Source: Maratus speciosus
Lineage: Eukaryota; Arthropoda; Arachnida; Araneae; Salticidae
Direction: 5' to 3'
Length of the DNA: 64,000 nucleotides
Assembly: GCA_963932465.1 (NCBI GenBank)
Contig: OZ010788.1
Location: forward strand, 675,636,484-675,700,483
Shown here: in pieces, positions 47,045-58,233 of the stretch
Position numbering within the stretch: the stretch's first letter is position 1
How the letters are laid out: the number at the start of each line of letters is the position of its first letter
Position numbers and translations under genes: made by a program
Notes under the pieces: model-generated
Told to the model about the DNA's origin: nothing
The model's input: only the letters and a program-made list of their open reading frames with translations
Database searches by the model: none

Positions 47045-47530
47045 ATGCCTTTAACAAGACGAAGAAGCCACTGTCAACAGCTCACCGAGTTGGAACGAGG
47101 TCGCATATTCGGGCTACGAGAAAGTGGATTTTCTTTCCGCGATATTGCAGAAAGACTTGGCTGGAATTTATCCAATGTGCATGATTGTTGGAAGCAGTGG
47201 TCAAGGGATGGCACTGCCTCAAGAAGACCGGGTTCCAGGCGGCCACGTGGCTCTCCTGAGAGGGAAGATCGCCGTATTCGGCGCACGCCTGTGGCGCTTC
47301 GTTCTGCGTCTGTGGCAGAAATTTGAGCTGCAGTTGGTACCACAGTGACACAACGAACTGTTAGAAATTGGTTACTTCAAGAACAGCTCCGTGCTAGGCA
47401 CCCTGTAGCGTGCATTCCACTGACTCCAAGCCATTGCTGTTTGTGAAGCCGTTCGTGTCAAGCCAGAGCTCATTGGTGGGTGGAGTAGAGATCTGTTGTG
47501 TTTCTTTTTCATCAGAAAACACAACAGATC
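47045..47530 (+). pseudogene. Tc1-like transposase 5' half, plus arm
   Basis: Tc1 transposases bind TIRs with paired HTH domains and cut with a DDE core. ATG 47045 opens MPLTRRRSHCQQLTELERGR, an HTH (FSFRDIAERLGWN), and a GRRP/AT-hook-like linker (GSRRPRGSPEREDRRI). A TGA at 47324-47326 interrupts the frame, after which the reading continues with GTTVTQRTVRNWLLQE. It decays before the catalytic core. Overlapping minus-strand frames are shadows of this arm. Confidence 0.85.
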
Positions 47531-47991
47531 TCCACTCTGTCTTCCAATGAGCTCTGGCTTGACAACAATGGCGTCGCAAACGGCAATGGCTTGGAGTCAG
47601 TAGAATGCACGCTACAGGGCGCCTGACTCGGAGCTGTCATTGAAGTAACCGATTTCTAACAGTTCATTGTGTCACTGTGGTACCAACTGCAACTCAAATT
47701 TCTGCCGCAGACGCAGTACGATGCGTCACAGTCCTACGCGGAATACGGCGATCTTCCCTCTCAGGAGTGCCACGTGGCCACCTAGAACCCGGTCTTCTTG
47801 AGGCAGTACCATCCCTTGGCCATTGCTTCCAACAATAATGCACAGTGGATGCATTCCAGCCAAGTCTTTCTGCAATATCTCGGAAAGAAAATCCATCTTC
47901 TCCTAGCCCGAAAATGCGACCTCGTTCCAACTCGGTGAGCTGTTGACAGTGACTTCTTCGTCTTGTTAAAGGTATTCTTGGCTAACATCAA
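47394..47991 (-). pseudogene. Tc1-like transposase 5' half, minus arm
   Basis: Mirror copy of the plus arm. It has LTELERGRIFGLGEDGFSF, the HTH FRDIAERLGWNASTVHYCW and the linker GTPEREDRRIP, then past a stop and frameshift RARAHWKTEWRSVVFSDE-type sequence (ORF 47394-47579). SDE carries the first catalytic Asp. Downstream the sequence folds back into the plus arm, so the second Asp and final Asp/Glu of the core are absent. Confidence 0.85.
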
Positions 47992-48216
47992 CTCAATACG
48001 TCACATTTCGAAGCTAAATAACGCCCATGAACTTTACAGCACGTATTTAAAGTAAACCTTACCTGCAAGTTCTGAGTGGCGCTACTAGCGCCACACTTAT
48101 GCGCGAAGCGCGAAATTTCAATCGATGTCATCTTTCAGATGTATAAACACGCCTACCAAATTTCGTTTATCTAACACAAGTCTTTCTTGGTGTTGGGATT
48201 TTTTTTTCCGCCAGTG

Positions 48217-48667
48217 TATATTGTGTAACCTTTTGAATTCTTTATTACTGCCTAAAAAATTATTTTCGCTGTCAGAAAAAAGACAAGAAATTTTTTCTTT
48301 CCTAGCTTGCAAAATTAATTCGGTAACAATCAAGATTAGATTGCACGTATAGCAAAGCAAATAAATATGGCCACATACATTTTATGTTAAATTGCCTAAT
48401 GTTGGTGCTTACATTTAATGAGAAATGGTCCAGTGAAATCGATACACGAAAAATCAAATGGATAGCTCTCCCTTACTGTTGCTTTTAGCAGGTTTTCCAT
48501 GAACTGTTGACAAGAGAGATTTAATTTAAAACGGGTAATAGAATTATGAACTATTTTTATACATATGGGTCGATTTTTAAGAGCCAAAATTTTTATCTCT
48601 ACCAAAACAGTTAAATACCTTTGTGCTGTGTACCAGTTAAATACCTGTGTAACAAAACAGTAAAGTA
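48217..48667 (-). pseudogene. Old BEL/Pao integrase central part
   Basis: Minus-strand frames read KIVHNSITRFKLN, then CQQFMENLLKATV and SYPFDFSCIDFTGPF (first catalytic Asp region) at 48396-48605. Next comes MYVAIFICFA, and in another frame CLFSDSENNFLGSNKEFKRL (second Asp region) ending at the Tc1 foldback. It joins 54903-55800 upstream and 46290-46802 downstream on the same strand. A ~25-bp GTATTTAACTG triplication lies at about 48610-48668. Confidence 0.8.
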
Positions 48668-49069
48668 CCCTTAAATGCCTGATTTTTCAAAAATCATTGT
48701 AATAATGTTTTTCGGCTGTCATTTATTAAATAAATCATGGGAAAAATTCTTTTAAAAAATCATATTTTGTTTTAAGTATGGTTTACCGCTAAAAAAACAG
48801 TTTGTTACTCATCGGCAATACTAGTCTTTAATTAAAAGAATAATTTTCCTTGATAAAATTCTATAATATTAAACACACAAGAATTTTAGGAACTATAATA
48901 AGGAATACATTTTACTTGCTCACTGCAGAACAAAATAGGGTATTTCGCAAGCTTCCAAACAAAACAGAAAGAGCAAGTAGCAACAATTGAAAAAATAAAC
49001 CTATCTTTATTCTTAATAAGCACAAGTGTTACCATCTCCATGTTGAAAATCGATTTAATAATATTTTGC

Positions 49070-49342
49070 AAATGTATTGTATTGGCAACTGTTCCGTACC
49101 TGTAACAAACATTGTAATTCGCCTTTGGCGATGGAACACCACCCCCGCATCTATGCCAATTGGCAATCTTTAATGTAACCTTTTCGTTGAACCCGGATCA
49201 CGGGTTGAGTACGCATCAGTGTAAGAGGAACAACCTCTGCGGCAACAAGTCGCCATTATCCTTCATGTCGCCATTATCCTTCATTAAACCTTTATGTTAA
49301 CAGTCTGCAAATTTCTCTTTTAATTTAGAACACCTCCGTACA
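49070..49342 (+). repeat. BEL/Pao left LTR, possibly 5'-truncated
   Basis: Matches 54547-54801 from AAATGTATTGTATTGGCAAC to CACCTCCGTACA. It contains a duplicated GTCGCCATTATCCTTCAT that the right LTR lacks. TGGTCCTAGCGACCCGG (49346) follows and is placed like a primer-binding site. Confidence 0.85.
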
Positions 49343-49425
49343 TTTTGGTCCTAGCGACCCGGAGGTAAGACCAGCGCAAACGAATTTAATTTAATTTATT
49401 TCAATTTCGTCAACAAGACGAAAGG

Positions 49426-51004
49426 ATGGCAGACTCGGACATTACAGCACTAAATCGGCGGCGTGGCAACATCAAAGCCCAGCTAACGAAGATCGTAAAA
49501 GCCACCGAGGGAAAAAGCTTGACAATTGCGGAAACCAAGGCTCAACTAGAGCTCCTTCACAAAATCGAAGAAAAATTCGAAGTGATCAAACAGGAATACT
49601 ACAAATTCATGGACGAAGAAAAGATTGAGGAAGCGGAAGAACAACTCTCGCAATTGGATGAGGAGATACAGAAATTAGAGGTAAGCCTTAAATCATCTTT
49701 TCACAAACAAAATGAAGAAAAAAAATAGTAAAATAGACAGCACGTCTGAATCAAAATCCCATGTTAATGATCAAGTTATTGCCAGAGGGGTCAGCAAAAA
49801 GCTCCCTAAAATTCCACTTCCGATTTTTAGCGGCAAATTTGAAGAATAATCTACATTTAAGACCACCTTCAATGAATTGATCAATAACAATCCACTTTTA
49901 AAAGACAACGAAAAACTGTTTTATCTCCAAGGAGCGTTAACGGGTGAACCGAAAAGCTTACAAACTTCAGATGACACCTTTAGCTCACTCTTCAGAGAGC
50001 TGGAAGAGCGCTATGAAAACAAAAGAATTATTGTGGATTGCCACATAAAAAATATATTAAATCTTTATGTAATCAAACAAGAGTCAGCTAAAGAACTGAG
50101 AAACCTTTTAAATTAGGTAAAAAAGAATTTCAGAGCGTTAAAGGTCTTGGAATTCGATAGAGACACCTTTTCAAACGCTATTTTGTTGAACATAATATTA
50201 GAAAAAATAGATCGAGAATCTCGTAAGCAATTTGAATTAACACTAAAGGATAAGAAAGTGCCTAATTTCGATGAATTTTTAGAATTTTTAGAACGTAGAT
50301 GCCAAATTTTAAGTAGCATTACTTCTGCGAATGCTTCAAAAACCACTAATAAATCTTTATTTATCCGTACCTCCAAACCACAAAATAAAATGTGCATTTT
50401 ATGTAATGAAGCTGCAGTTCACTCATTTTTTTCATGTGAAAAGAGCCATAAATCTGTCTTAATAAATACGGCGATTGTTTATATAGCAGACATTAATGGA
50501 ATTAATCAGCCTTTTCGTACAATTCTGGATAGTGCCTCACAAACTAATTTTATAAGTTTAAGAGCAGCTGAAACTTTAGGTTTGAAAAAACAATCAATTA
50601 ACATTCCCGTTGCAGGTCTTAATAATTCACCGATGTCCTTGAAATCTAAAGTGAAGGCGTGTGTCTCTAATAATAAGAGAGGCGATTTGCGATGGAATCT
50701 GGACTTGTTGATCATCCCAAAAATCACAGATTTCACTCCTGGAAAGGAAACAAACATAAATAAATTAAACATTCCTTCAAACATCTGTTTAGCTGACCCA
50801 CAGTTTTTTATTCCAAATAAGATTGAAATTTTATTAGGCGCGGAACTGTTCTTTGAATTCTTAAAGGCAGACAAAATAAAGTTAGGAAAGCAATTATATT
50901 TACAAGCTAGCGTGTTTGGTTATCTAATTTCTGGTTGTGTATATAACAATGTAGTAAACAATACGAAAAAATATTGTTTCTTAACGAAAAATTTAGAAGC
51001 TTAA
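49426..51004 (+). pseudogene. BEL/Pao gag and protease region
   Basis: Gag forms the particle; the protease matures the polyprotein. ATG 49426 starts a coiled-coil gag N-terminus (LNRRRGNIKAQLTKIVKA). A frameshift in the A-run at about 49722 and stops at 49847 and 50114 break the frame. Capsid-like segments include PLLKDNEKLFYLQGALTGEP and FDEFLEFLERRCQIL. A CILC...C zinc-knuckle remnant lies near 50393. The protease shows FRTILDSASQTNFIS near 50515, where the family's D-S-G is D-S-A. A TAA at 51002-51004 separates this from the RT frame, which is otherwise in the same phase, as expected for one BEL polyprotein. Confidence 0.85.
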
Positions 51005-52704
51005 GATAACACATTAAAATCTTTTTGGGAGATTGAAGAGGTGGGAAATTTAAAGCCTTGTGATAGTAAAGAGTTAGAATATTGCAATAGGCACTTCGAC
51101 AAAACGCATTTTAGAAATTCGGATGGCAGATATGTCGTAGAAATGCCTTTTAAACCAGAATTTTCAGAGCCCAATTTAGGAAATTCAAAAATCGTTGCAT
51201 TGAAAAGATTAAATTATTTATGTCAACGTCTAGATCGTGACCCTATAATGCGGAATTTATACACACAATTTCTTAATGAATATCAGTTTCTTAATCACAT
51301 GCATGAAATAGAGGAAACTAATGAATTTGAGGACGGCTATTATTTACCCCATCACGGGATTTTACGACCATCTAGCTCGACAACTAAATTGCGCGCCGTA
51401 TATGATGCAAGCGCAAAAAGTAGTAATGGATATTCATTGAACGATTTATTGTGCAAGGGTGGTGTGCTACAGGGCGATCTCTTTTCGATATTGGTTCTAT
51501 TTAGAAAGCACATTTATGCATTAACCGCCGACATCAGACAAATTTTTCGAATGATGGAAATAAATCCGTCCCAATACAAATTCTCAAAAATTCTGTGGAA
51601 AGACAGTGCATCATCCCCGTTTAAGGTCTTTCAATTATCAACGGTCACATATGGAACGGCTTGCGCCCCATTTTTGGCCACCAAGGTCTTGCAACAACTC
51701 GCCTTAGATGAGCAAAAGGCTTTTCCGTTAGATTCCAATATTGTACTGAAAGATTTCTATATGGATGATTGCTTGTCGGGGTCATCCAATTTAGAGGAAT
51801 TTAATTTAATGCAAGCAGAATTAACACAACTCCTTCAGAGAGGGGGAATGATTTTGCATAAATGGTGTACAAATAAGGTCCAATCTACTGACAATCAGAT
51901 ATTTCCCTTGGATAGAAATTCAGAAGAAATAACAGTTAAAACTTTAGGCATGCTTTGGAACAGTTCTAGCGATACATTTACATACAAAGTCAACGTTAAA
52001 GTAGCAAGTACTTTCACGAAACGAGAGGTGCTATCGCAAATTGCCCGGCTTTATGACCCTCTTGGTCTCTTAGGGCCAGTGATTGCAAAGGCAAAGGTAT
52101 TCATGCAACAATTGTGGTTGCTTAAATTACAATGGAACGATACTTTACCTTCGCAAATTTCCAAACTATGGGAAACCTTTATCGCAACCTTACCAGAACT
52201 CGAGTCCATCAACGTACCGAGATGCTTCTCAAAGGTGCACGTCCAATCAGTGGTACTTAATGGCTTCGCCGATGCTTCTTCAAAGGCATATACGGTGCAG
52301 TTATTTATGTGCAAACTATATCCAACTCCAACGAAACGGTTAGTCACCTTCTTTGCAGCAAGTCACGAGTGGCCCCTACAAAGGTGATAACCGTACCCCG
52401 CTTGGAACTATCAGCGTGTCTTCTTCTTGCAAAATTAACCTGTAAGGTCTTAGATGCTTTAAACCAACAGGTGAATGCTGTGCGACTATTTTCAGACTCG
52501 ACCATTGCCTTAGCTTGGATGGACACTGCTCCACATTCATTAAAAACCTTTGTCGGCAACCGTGTAGTGCAAATAAAAGACATTTCGAGGAACATTCCAT
52601 GGCACCATATACCATCGGAGCATAACCCAGCTGACCTGATATCCAGAGGAATGGATGTGAAAAACCTTGCCTCTGAACTATGGTGGAATGGGCCACCACT
52701 TTAA
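51005..52704 (+). pseudogene. BEL/Pao reverse transcriptase and RNase H region
   Basis: RT copies element RNA; RNase H removes the RNA strand. The frame from 51041 shows YLPHHGILRPSS and LRAVYDASAK (fingers), ALTADIRQIFRMMEI (motif A, Asp present) and FYMDDCLSGS at about 51750 (motif C Y-x-D-D intact). The BEL-type connection follows (LYDPLGLLGPVIAKAK). RNase H begins at GFADASSKAY (52261), then a frameshift near 52290. It continues in the next frame with VPRLELSACLLLAKL, FSDSTIALAWM and HNPADLISRG to a TAA at 52702. Catalytic motifs survive but the reading frame does not. Confidence 0.9.
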
Positions 52705-54308
52705 ATTCTTAAAGATTCAATAGAGAAACCTACTTCTAGTCTTACTGACTGCTCGAACAGTTATTATTCTAATGAACTTAAAGCCAGTAGACAATTAACT
52801 TTAATTAACAAGATGGACATTAATTTTTTTGATAATTTGTCGACTTTAACAAATAATTTTCCCAAATTAATTAGAATTGTAGCATATATTTTTAGGTTTT
52901 TCTTAAAGTGTAAAAAGGTAGCAACTGCAACAGGCCCTCTGTTACTGGAGGAATTAATGGGGGCAGAAGTGTGCTTGATTAAGCATGTGCAGGTAATGTA
53001 TTTTGCCAAGGAAATCTCCGCCCTGAAAGGGGGATCTTCGGTGCATGGTTCAAGTAAGTTAAAATTTTTGAATCCCTTTATTGATTCGAATGGCTTGATA
53101 AGGGTGGGGGGTAGATTGGCTAAATCTAACTTACCTTTTGATCACAAATTTCCTATAGTGCTACCAGCGAGCTGTCGCTTAACGAGAATCATATTCCAGT
53201 ATTATCATGTACGAGATTTTCATGTCGGGCCCCAGGCTCTTTTGAACACTGTGCGCCAAAAATATTGGCCTCTTAGCGGTAGAAACACAGCTCGCAAGGT
53301 AGTACATGAATGTGTACAATGTTTTAAAATTAAGCCTATACTGGCTAATCAAGTAATGGGAGATCTCCCTCCTGAAAGAATAACGCCCAGTTCACCATTT
53401 TCCAGAGTAGGATTAGATCTGTGTGGCCCCTTTGAAATAAAATATAAGGGTCAGAGAAAGGGTACCTTCCAAAAAATATACGTTGCCATTTTCGTGTGTA
53501 TGGCCTCTAAAGCTGTACACTTGGATTTTGTCTCCGACTTGACATCCGAGGCGATAATAGCAACGCTAAAGAGATTCTTCGCTCGTCGTGGGAGGAGCTC
53601 GGTAATTTTTAGCGATAACGCTACAAATTTTGTTGGGGCTTCAGCAGAACTGAAGCGTTTGCGTAAACTTGTAGCCAGTGATGAAGTTTGTAACTTTTTA
53701 GCTTCAGAAGGCATTAACTGGAAATTCTCCCCTCCTAGAGCACCCAACTTTGGTGGCCTTTGGGAGGCAGGAGTTAAGGCCTTCAAATACCATTTAAAAA
53801 GAGCAGTAGGTTCAGCTCATCTCACGATCGAAGAATTTCTAACCGTAATAACACAGATCGAAGCGATTTTAAATTCGCGACCGCTTTGTCCCTTGTCCAC
53901 AGATGCTGACGATCTTCAGGTGTTAACTCCAGGCCACTTTCTCATAGGCAGGCCCCTTAATTTAATTCCTGAACCTAATTTGATGGAGGTAAAGGATAAC
54001 TTGCTTAACAAGTGGCAAAGGACTCAAAAATTAACCCAAACGATTTGGAAACGCTGGAAAAATATTATCTCAGCAATTTACAGGAGAGAAACAAATGGAT
54101 GTTTAAAAAACAAAATATTTTGCCAGGCATGTTGGTCCTATTAAAGGACACTCAACTCCCACTTTGCACCTGGTCTCTAGCTCGCATTACTAAGGTAATC
54201 CCAGGTGCTGACGGAATGGTCAGAGTAGTAGAACTACGCACTGCTAAGGGCAATTTTAAACGTTCTGTTAACCAAATAAGCATATTACCCATAAATGACA
54301 ATAATTGA
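52705..54308 (+). pseudogene. BEL/Pao integrase region
   Basis: Integrase inserts the cDNA. Reading continues from RNase H past the stop at 52702 in the same phase. The N-terminal zinc-binding H2C2 region (HVGPQALLNTVRQKYW, then CVQCFKIKP) lies near 53220-53335. The catalytic triad is visible as GLDLCGPF (about 53413), FSDNATNF (about 53608) and FGGLWEAGVK (about 53750). FLIGRPLNLIPEP is the conserved tail. A one-base loss in the A-run near 54060 moves the last segment (QNILPGMLVLLKDTQLP) to another frame, ending at 54308. Confidence 0.9.
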
Positions 54309-54450
54309 CAACAATCTGGACTGTAATTGTGTTTCATTGTGCTTATTTTTTTGCCTATAACCTGTACTACGTTGTGTTTTTTTTTTTTTTTTTTTAAATC
54401 TGTATTGCATTTTATACATATTGAAATATAATATTTCAACGCCGGACGGG

Positions 54451-54801
54451 ATGTTCCGTACCTGTAACAAACATTGTAATTCGCCTTTGGCGACGAACAC
54501 CACCCCCGCATCTATGACAATTGGCAGTCAATCCTTTTAATTTTCCAAATGTATTGTATTGGCAACTGTTCCGTACCTGTAACAAACATTGTAATTCGCC
54601 TTTGGCGACGGAACACCACCCCCGCATCTATGCCAATTGGCAATCTTTAATGTAACCCTTTCGTTGAACCCGGATCACGGGTTGAGTACGCATCAGTGTA
54701 AGAGGAACAACCTCTGCGGCAACAAGTCGCCATTAGCCTTCATTAAACCTTTATGTTAACAGTCCGCTAATTTCTCTTTTAATTTAGAACACCTCCGTTC
54801 A
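54451..54801 (+). repeat. BEL/Pao right LTR with internal tandem duplication
   Basis: TGTTCCGTACCTGTAACAAA occurs at 54451 and again at 54568, so the first ~80 bp are duplicated. A purine-rich CGGACGGGA directly precedes 54451 and fits a polypurine tract, so I take 54451 as the true LTR start. Alternatively the LTR starts at 54550 and 54451-54530 is a stray fragment. Ends CACCTCCGTTCA. Confidence 0.7.
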
Positions 54802-54902
54802 GCAACATTAGGTATTAGATCTTCAATATTATTCTAATAGTATTTTAGAGCCTAAATTGGGTATGTTGCCGAAAAGCAACACCCGGCATTTAAGGGTTAA
54901 AT

Positions 54903-55800
54903 GTAAATATCGTTCATGGAAATTAAACACTATCTAATGAGAAAGTTTATTTTTATCATGTAGCAAAATTGGAAAGTTTTCGTCAGCATTCAAGTTACTG
55001 TTTACAAACCTATACCTCCTATTCTTAAAAAAATCTTCTTCGTCGAGAAATGGGTGAAGATTTTTTATCTAACTATTTTGATTAATCTTACTTGTTCCTT
55101 ACAAGAATTTCACATCCTTATTAAATAAGTCCCATTGTACGCTTCTTAACAGATAATTTTAAGCTCTGTTGAGCTCTTTGGCATTCAGAGGTCCTTCATT
55201 CTTTTTTCCCTAACAATTACTAAGAAATCTGTAAATAAATCCTAAACTACGAATTATCTTACTGTAATTATCACTCAAATCAATTATATCAGGCACAAAA
55301 GAATTAATAGAAATAGTGAAAACAGATATGTAGTTATTAAAACCATTTATATTACCGTTTTTCAGTTCTTTTGAAAACTCGTTAGAACTAACTGCTGCAG
55401 TAATGTCTCTATTAGGATAATCTTTTCCTTTAGGAACATTAGACCATTCCGCTATAATTCACTAGAACTTAGCTTATTAAAATTAACTCCTTTGGACAGA
55501 AAATTATCAGGAATTTTCTTGAGATGAAATACGTAGCCACTGCATCTCTTCTTGTATTGTGGAAAGTATATTCGCAACAAACGTTTTCAATTGAAATGGT
55601 TCCTTTTGAGTCCATGATAATACTATGCACCATAACATAATATTGTTTTGCATTAATCATGAGTACTGAAATCACTCTTTTTTTTATTAATTTTACAAGT
55701 AAAACTGCTGCACAAAAATGTAATCTAGGTAGGGTTCTCGCTGACATTTTACGAACGCTAGCAATTTGGCTAATCAGAAATAAAAAACATTGATGAATGA
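54903..55800 (-). pseudogene. Old BEL/Pao RNase H to integrase N-terminus
   Basis: Minus strand from 55800: MSARTLPRLHFCAAVLLVKL (BEL RNase H), then IVLSWTQKEPFQLKTFVAN in another frame. Next is a connection region (SVQWDLFNKDVKFL), then LHPFLDEEDFF and ENFPILLHDKNKL up to HERYLHL at 54903. This is the start of integrase, where the probable MITE interrupts it. The family reading resumes at 48667. Multiple stops and shifts mark it as much older than the element at 49070-54801. No RT was recognised upstream. Confidence 0.8.
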
Positions 55801-56665
55801 AGAAAAAAAATGTTGATTGAAGCAAATGAAGAAAAAATTAGCAAAATAAATATGTTGTGAAACGTTGAAAATTCGATCAGTAACCTCTTAATGTAGCCCC
55901 CATTTTTTTAATATGTTCTAAAACAACCTAAGTTTTTGTAACGGCTTATAGAATAATTATTCATCAAAATTTAAAAATCCGCCGCAGATACTTAAAAAAA
56001 AAAAAAAAAAAAAAAATTATATTCTAAATGTCTTACGTAATCAAGAAAAAAGAATTAATCTGATTTAACTCAATAAAATGCAATGAAATAAAACTTCCAA
56101 TCCCAGTTAACTCAGGATTTTAAGATATTACATTCAATGAATTCTAAAAAATTCAAAATATAAACAACAAAATGTGTCAAAAACTTTTTTTTTCTAGAAT
56201 TCTTCGGCTCTTCATTGAACCCATACTTCAAAGGCAATTTCAAAATTGGTGTTGGGTTAGTATCTCTAAAAATAATGTAAACTTCACCGCACGATTTAGC
56301 ATGATAAGTGATATCAATCGTTCTGTAAAGTAAATAAAAGTGTCGCCTGTACCGATACACACGCACACAAACAAAGAAACAAACAAAAAAAAAAAAAAAA
56401 AAAGATGAGCAAAAATTGAGCACTCTCCAAATGAGACATTTTGTCGTGATTTGGCGCAATGGTGAGCGGCAGCGAGAACCCTGAGACTAGGTATAGTAAA
56501 TGTCCTTCTTTAAAAGCGAAACTCTGAATTTATTGATCAGTCATTTTACAGATACCTGAAAAGATATTTGCTACTAATTTGCTGTAGATTATCACTCCGT
56601 TTGGCTGCTTCAAATGCGTCGTGAAAGTCGGTAAATCGAGCATAATTACACATTTTAGTAAAATA
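55801..56665. other. No gene recognised
   Basis: A-runs at about 55993-56016 and 56384-56403. The 115-codon minus-strand frame at 56112-56459 has no domain or splice support. Confidence 0.45.
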
Positions 56666-57440
56666 CAGTAAAACCTTCCTAAAGCGACCCCGTTCCGTTC
56701 CAATAAAAATGGGTCGCACCGAGAGGGGGTCTCTTAATGGAGGTCATGTTTAAATCTAGATTTTAATGGTTGAAAAAAGGTAACAATTCATGTTACTAAA
56801 ATTTATTTATCACATTAGGAAAAAACATGAAAATTTAAGTATCAAAACCAAAGTGAATGACATAAGTTAATGACTGCAGACTTTAAAATATGAATACATT
56901 GACGGTTGCTTTGATTTTACGGTTTTATCTTTTATAACTTTTATTTCCAAGTCCTTTCGAAGTTCAGTTAATAAATGCATTTATTTATTTTTTTTATTTT
57001 TTTTTTTTTTGGACGAGAACCAATAATGACGATTTTATTAATTTATCTATTTCTTTGAGAGTTTCCTGACAGAATGGGGAAGAAGAGTTTATGGACCGTC
57101 ATTCTTAATGTGTCATCAGAGTTCAATCCATTGCCTAAAAAGGCGCAAAGGGGTTTAAACACTTAAAAGTTACCGGAATGAAAAAAATGCTAAACTTAGT
57201 TTAGAAGTTGGATGAATAATACGCTCTCCGGAATTATTTTTCTAATAAAACCTTCTTCAAGCGACCAGGAAAAAACGGAATTTGTTTCATTTTCTTCAAA
57301 GAAATGGGTCGCTCCTGGAGTGAGTTCAACTGGGATGGTCTCTGAATGGAGGTTAAATTAGTATTAAGCCTGTGGAAATAAATTTCGTTCCATGAAAAAA
57401 GGGTCGTTCAGGAAGGTGGTCGCACAGAGAGGTTTCACTG
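56666..57440. mobile_element. Tigger-type MITE, inverted copy of 37527-38273
   Basis: Ends CAGTAAAACCTTCCTAAAGC and CACAGAGAGGTTTCACTG with TA on both sides. Internal sequence is the reverse complement of the copy near 37.5 kb (for example AATGGGTCGC blocks and TTGACGGTTGC). Confidence 0.85.
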
Positions 57441-58233
57441 TAACATCTATAAATGAACTTCAAGAAGGCAGAAGATTCTCTCCATTCCTTAGCATCTTAA
57501 TCCGAAAGAAAATCACCTGACTTTAATTTTAACAACCTCAATTTCTGCATGAACGTTTTTGCTTTAATTATGACTGGAGCTAACTAACACCAATGGATTA
57601 AAAATACCCGATAGATACAGGATATGCATAAAAGAATGTACCAGTTAGAGTCACTCAAACAGTTTTAGATAAGCGCATGCGCGAGGACTAATTTGTTATG
57701 GACTCGCTTGCAGTGGTCACGTATTCGAAATGGCGTCTCCTAAGCATAAAACGTTATTGCTGGGCTGCAGATTTAAAAGCCGTTAGAGCGAAGTTCCTTT
57801 GGGGTTGAATAAAAGATCGTGTCTACGTTCTGCCGCTATCTAATGTTTTGCCAGAGTGGAGACACAGAATGGAAGAGGTATGGTTTCCATAACTCCGAAC
57901 AGGTTAACCGAAGTGTGGGAAGAATTGGACTTTAGATTGGATATGTGCGTATCACTAAAAATGCACCTATTGAACAGTTGAAAGGAAAACTAGGTTAGTT
58001 TATCTTCCATTGGATGTATGATGTGTTATAAATAGTCTAAATTAAACTGTTCTAATATACCATTGAAACTGGGGCATTATTTTATACACACCCAGTATAA
58101 CTGACAATACTTGTCGTTTCGTGATATTCACTTCGCTATCAATTTTAACTTTGAAACTTTAACAATCTTTTCTCGACTTCCATAAAACAACTCATGCTTT
58201 AGAATCTTCTGAATCACCAAAGGGGTATCTTGG
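57441..58233. other. Unclassified; possible DNA-transposon remnant at about 57640-58100
   Basis: A less AT-rich segment reads PNRLTEVWEELDFRLD in one plus frame, reminiscent of but not clearly assignable to a Tc1/mariner-type transposase. The sequence near 58070 (GGGGCATTATTTTATACACA) looks like an element end, but no partner end was found. Confidence 0.25.

Larger units (their letters stand above)
46803..48216. mobile_element. Tc1-like foldback element with duplicated 5' half
   Basis: Ends CACTGGCGGAAAAAAAAAA and TTTTTTTTCCGCCAGTG with TA on each side (46801-46802 and 48217-48218). The two ~700-bp halves are imperfect inverted copies meeting near 47500. Each half holds the terminal repeat, 5' leader and the start of a Tc1 transposase gene, arranged tail-to-tail at the centre. 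It is inserted in the old BEL/Pao integrase. Confidence 0.9.
49070..54801 (+). mobile_element. BEL/Pao LTR retrotransposon, nearly complete
   Basis: LTRs flank a gag-pol region in BEL order: gag with zinc knuckle, aspartic protease, reverse transcriptase, RNase H, integrase. Length (5.7 kb) is normal for the superfamily. LTRs differ by about six substitutions and one 18-bp duplication by eye, so it is fairly young. It sits inside an older BEL/Pao relative of opposite orientation. Coding is broken by about three frameshifts and four stops, so it is not autonomous. Confidence 0.95.
48668..54896. mobile_element. Probable piggyBac-like MITE, split by the young BEL/Pao element
   Basis: CCCTTAAATGCCTGATTTTT starts at 48668 and CCGGCATTTAAGGG ends at 54896, followed by TTAA (54897-54900). 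The left flank reads AGTA rather than TTAA. Removing 49070-54801 leaves an ~500-bp insert exactly between two adjoining parts of the old BEL/Pao integrase. The interior is non-coding. Superfamily assignment is by end sequence and one TTAA only. Confidence 0.5.

Noticed and set aside
47074..47351. Three overlapping frames antisense or shifted to the Tc1 transposase start
   Set aside because: They are shadows of the HTH-coding frame, open only because of its GC-rich Arg/Pro-rich linker.
56112..56459. 115-codon minus-strand frame
   Set aside because: Contains a poly-Phe run from an A-run and has no domain, splice sites or similarity to upstream BEL/Pao RT, which would be expected here if the old element were intact.
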